From assembly GCA_964545315.1 (NCBI GenBank), contig CAZJGI010000013.1, positions 1-64,000 on the forward strand: a stretch of 64,000 bases of DNA. Reading direction: 5' to 3'. Origin of the DNA: JAAYJR01 sp964545315. Lineage in GTDB: Bacteria; Bacteroidota; Bacteroidia; Bacteroidales; Prolixibacteraceae. Shown in pieces: positions 62,035 through 64,000 of this stretch (positions within the stretch are counted from its first letter, which is position 1; the number at the start of each line of letters is the position of its first letter). The notes under the pieces are model-generated. The model saw only the letters and a program-made list of their open reading frames with translations, was not told the origin of the DNA and made no database searches. The position numbers and the translations under genes are program-made.

Positions 62035-62871
62035 ATGAAGGTCGAATTACCGGTTACCGACATAGAATTCCGGAAAGTAAAAACAACCCGCTCTGTCATG
62101 TTCCCGTTATATTCCGGTTCACAATGGCAGCTAAACCAGTCTGAGTTTGCCATGCAGGTTGAGGGGGTGGCCAGTTTCTATGTCTGCAACGGCAGGGAAG
62201 TGGAGTATGCCCCTGTTGATGGGGCAACCCGGGAATCGATAGAACTGTTTCTCAATGGATCAGTGTATGGGGCTATACTTCACCAGCGCAATATTTTACC
62301 CCTGCACGGCAGCAGTTTTATAAGGAACGGCGAGAGCATAATACTATGTGGCGGTTCGGGAGCAGGAAAATCATCACTAACGGCCGCCTTTTGTATGAAT
62401 GGTGCGCAATTCCTTACCGACGATGTCACACCTGTTGTTTTTTCGAAAGGGAAACCGTTGATTATGCCTTTATCGGACCGTATTAAACTGTGGGGAGACT
62501 CCCTCCAGCAGCTTAATCAAAATAAAAATAATCTTACTGCCATCCATCCCGGTGAAGATAAATTTTATTTTCCTATGAAGAAAAGTCAGTACATGAATTA
62601 TCCCCTTCACAAAATATTTATAATTGAACTTTCAGGATTAGAAGGTGTTAAGATATTAAGGCTGAATGGTATCGAAGCATTCACTGCACTCAGGAATGAA
62701 ATATACCGGTGGGAATATCTGGTGGCAATGCCCGAAACAGAAACCGGTTATCTGGAAAAACTTTTAACAATAAGCCGGTTAGTTACGATTACAAAAGTAA
62801 CACGCCCTGCAAATATGCCGATTGAAAAGATGAGTGATTTTTTGAGTGATTATATCGATAATGAAACTTAA
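62035..62871 (+). CDS. HprK-like kinase (RiPP/lasso-associated)
   Basis: 278 residues. The N-terminal part (1-85) has no strong motif. The kinase core opens with LPLHGSSFIRNGESIIL and the Walker A loop GGSGAGKSS (106-114), then FLTDDVTPVV, the expected acidic pair, and later KFYFPMKKS. This is the HPr-kinase/phosphorylase-like family found beside lasso-peptide B2 genes; the paeninodin kinase phosphorylates a C-terminal Ser of its precursor. Located 1 nt after CapD and 52 nt before the B2 gene. No HPr gene is nearby, supporting a RiPP rather than sugar-PTS role. Confidence 0.8.
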   Translation: MKVELPVTDIEFRKVKTTRSVMFPLYSGSQWQLNQSEFAMQVEGVASFYVCNGREVEYAPVDGATRESIELFLNGSVYGAILHQRNILPLHGSSFIRNGESIILCGGSGAGKSSLTAAFCMNGAQFLTDDVTPVVFSKGKPLIMPLSDRIKLWGDSLQQLNQNKNNLTAIHPGEDKFYFPMKKSQYMNYPLHKIFIIELSGLEGVKILRLNGIEAFTALRNEIYRWEYLVAMPETETGYLEKLLTISRLVTITKVTRPANMPIEKMSDFLSDYIDNET

Positions 62872-62923
62872 CCTAACTACATGCCGGCTTTAATAATTAT
62901 TTTAGGGCTGATGAAATATATTA

Positions 62924-63334
62924 ATGAAAGACTTAAAGAAATTTATTAACCTGCCTGCAAATGAGAAACTGCTTTTCGGGGAAGCACTGTTTTTTCTTTT
63001 TCTGGCAAAAGGTATGCTGATTGTTATGCCATTCAGGCTTTGTATCTGCACCATCAAGTCTGTCAGGGATCTTAAAAAACCGGCAAATGAAAAACCTGAA
63101 TCTGTTAAACTGGCTATTAGCCGTGCGGGCAGACTGGCTCCATGGAAAAATATTTGCCTTGTTCAATCATTTGCCGCCAGGTGGATGTTACAACGACGAA
63201 AAATTTACTCCACTCTCTCAATTGGTGTCAAACACGACCAGAATAAAAATATTATGGCCCATGCCTGGCTCTCTGTTCAAGGCTTTGAAATTGTACCCCG
63301 GGGTGGAAATTACATCCCAATAACCACATGGTAG
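62924..63334 (+). CDS. lasso peptide biosynthesis B2 protein (leader protease)
   Basis: 136-residue transglutaminase-like Cys protease (Transglut_core3). An N-terminal amphipathic/membrane-like helix (GEALFFLFLAKGMLIVMPF, about 19-37), then the active-site Cys78 in WKNICLVQSFAARWML and His113 in IMAHAWLSVQGFEIV. The third (Asp) residue of the usual triad is not obvious; where relatives have an Asp after HAW this protein has SVQG. B2 cuts the leader from the precursor so that the cyclase can close the ring. Followed by the precursor gene after 162 nt. Confidence 0.82.
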   Translation: MKDLKKFINLPANEKLLFGEALFFLFLAKGMLIVMPFRLCICTIKSVRDLKKPANEKPESVKLAISRAGRLAPWKNICLVQSFAARWMLQRRKIYSTLSIGVKHDQNKNIMAHAWLSVQGFEIVPRGGNYIPITTW

Positions 63335-63442
63335 ATTTTAGCATAAAACAATGTGTTAAGTTTCTTAGAATGAAATTTTTATATTTTATGAAAGAGAATA
63401 AAAATAATTTTAAAATTTTAAAAAATTGAGAAAAATATATCA

Positions 63443-63450
63443 TACATTTG
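63443..63450 (+). promoter_or_regulatory. putative -7 box (TACATTTG) for the precursor gene
   Basis: Perfect TAnnTTTG, 46 nt before the precursor ATG, in the AT-rich gap after the B2 gene. A -33 element at the usual spacing is not clear. It suggests separate, stronger transcription of the peptide gene. Confidence 0.45.
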
Positions 63451-63496
63451 TTTGTATGAATATTGAGTTATTCATTTAAAAATAAATTTAATAGCC

Positions 63497-63652
63497 ATGG
63501 GACAAATGAAAAAAATATGGGACAAACCGGCCGTTAAAATTTTATCGGTAAAATCATTGACATTAAGTGGTATGTATTATGCCCCTAATGAGAGTATTGG
63601 ATCCAAAGAATTTTCTCCCTCCTCAAAACTTCCGCCATCAGGGATATCTTGA
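63497..63652 (+). CDS. lasso-type RiPP precursor peptide (51 residues)
   Basis: Encodes leader MGQMKKIWDKPAVKILSVKS then LTLSG then MYYAPNESIGSKEFSPSSK then LPPSGIS. Leader features of lasso precursors: aromatic-x-x-Pro (Trp8, Pro11), a hydrophobic Val13/Leu16 stretch, and Thr22. With Thr at -2 the core starts at Ser24 and Glu32 is core residue 9; a cut one residue later makes Gly25 core 1 and Glu32 core 8. Both fit the ring size of lasso peptides (7-9). The peptide ends in Ser51, the position phosphorylated in kinase-containing lasso clusters. An internal ATG (Met4) is another possible start. Sits between B2 and cyclase. Confidence 0.8.
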   Translation: MGQMKKIWDKPAVKILSVKSLTLSGMYYAPNESIGSKEFSPSSKLPPSGIS

Positions 63653-63849
63653 CCTTTAGAGATTTTATGCTAAGCATTTTAACATAAAATTCACAGAAAT
63701 AATATTTGCACCATTAGAATCAAGGACATTTTAAAATGATTTTTTTGTATTTCACTTAAGGTTGAAGCATGGTTGCTAAATCGAGGTGATATATAATATC
63801 TTATAATGGTAATAGTGATAAGAGACAATTTGTTTAAGTCCGTCCTAAA

Positions 63850-64000
63850 ATGATCTTTGGCTTAGTNNNNNNNNNNNNNNNNNNNNNNNNNNNNNNNNNN
63901 NNNNNNNNNNNNNNNNNNNNNNNNNNNNNNNNNNNNNNNNNNNNNNNNNNNNNNNNNNNNNNNNNNTTTGCGGAAAAGCTGAATGGTGATTTTGCCATTT
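63850..64000 (+). CDS. asparagine-synthetase-like lasso cyclase, N-terminal fragment across gap
   Basis: Before the gap, ATG at 63850 reads MIFGLV; after it, the bases to the window end read FAEKLNGDFAI. The start resembles the opening of glutamine-amidotransferase-type asparagine synthetases without the catalytic Cys2 (as in lasso cyclases). LNGDFAI is the well-known LxGxFA segment about 100-120 residues in. The gene is therefore one ORF running off the window, and the real gap must be about 250-350 nt rather than 100. It would form the isopeptide ring of the peptide encoded upstream. Confidence 0.7.
   Translation, partial: MIFGLXXXXXXXXXXXXXXXXXXXXXXXXXXXXXXXXXXFAEKLNGDFAI
63867..63966. 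other. assembly gap (100 N)
   Basis: A placeholder of exactly 100 N inside the predicted cyclase gene; the true size is unknown. Confidence 0.98.

Noticed and set aside
63335..63442. Second small precursor (19-codon ORF near 63370)
   Set aside because: Lys/Asn-rich, without leader motif, Thr site or ring-forming acid at the right distance.

Overview
The window comes from a Bacteroidota genome, probably an anaerobic member of the Bacteroidales/Marinilabiliales group. Evidence: low GC content, no Shine-Dalgarno pattern, TAnnTTTG-type -7 boxes, family-typical genes (DUF3078, DUF1573, LptD-like, UpxY, MlaD), and a three-subunit [FeFe] hydrogenase that points to fermentative or anaerobic life. 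Two 100-N scaffold gaps (5111-5210, 63867-63966) show that it is a draft or metagenome assembly.

Layout. 1-10.8 kb: a carbohydrate-type island (FAD oxidoreductase cut by the window edge, Tat-exported deacetylase-like protein, DegT aminotransferase, cysteine-synthase-like enzyme, exported sugar-isomerase-like protein, Gfo/Idh oxidoreductase, a broken Tat-protein remnant, secreted beta-propeller glycosidase-like protein). It is interrupted by a tandem array of paired hairpins at 4.8-5.4 kb. 11-25.5 kb: housekeeping (ruvX, def, comEC, trkA/trkH, Sua5/YrdC, mnmD, FKBP isomerase, SGNH hydrolase, transketolase, D-3-phosphoglycerate dehydrogenase, endonuclease/phosphatase). 25.5-26.1 kb: a non-coding stretch with two families of hairpin repeats and two terminators. 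26.1-29.6 kb: the hydrogenase operon hndA-hndC-hndD. 29.8-36 kb: a degenerate PafA-like protein, rimO, an outer-membrane barrel, PAP2, and an MNT-HEPN pair bracketed by a 22-bp direct repeat. 36.3-41.7 kb: ilvD-ilvB-ilvN-ilvC, preceded by an unannotated 22-codon leader peptide rich in Ile/Val/Leu and a terminator hairpin, i.e. an attenuator. 41.8-57.9 kb: HD hydrolase, DUF3078 protein, UbiA prenyltransferase, UDP-sugar dehydrogenase, SLC13 permease, wHTH-nucleotidyltransferase regulator, RidA, LptD-like, MlaD, dnaA-yigZ-pyrB-pyrI and tRNA-Leu(GAG).

58-64 kb is the most interesting part. A UpxY antiterminator, a second wHTH-nucleotidyltransferase regulator and a CapD-type membrane dehydratase form the head of a surface-polysaccharide locus. 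This runs, with a 1-nt gap, into a lasso-peptide-type RiPP cluster: HprK-like kinase, B2 leader protease, a 51-residue precursor gene, and an asparagine-synthetase-like cyclase split by the gap and the window edge. The precursor ends in Ser and the cluster carries a kinase of the type known to phosphorylate a C-terminal Ser (paeninodin family). The locus may therefore make a phosphorylated lasso peptide under capsule-type antitermination control.

How the parts work together: the ilv operon makes valine, isoleucine and leucine precursors and is probably controlled by ribosome stalling in the leader. HndACD links NADH and ferredoxin pools to H2. TrkA/TrkH import potassium. LptD-like and MlaD-like proteins serve the outer membrane. 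PyrB/PyrI form the allosteric aspartate carbamoyltransferase.
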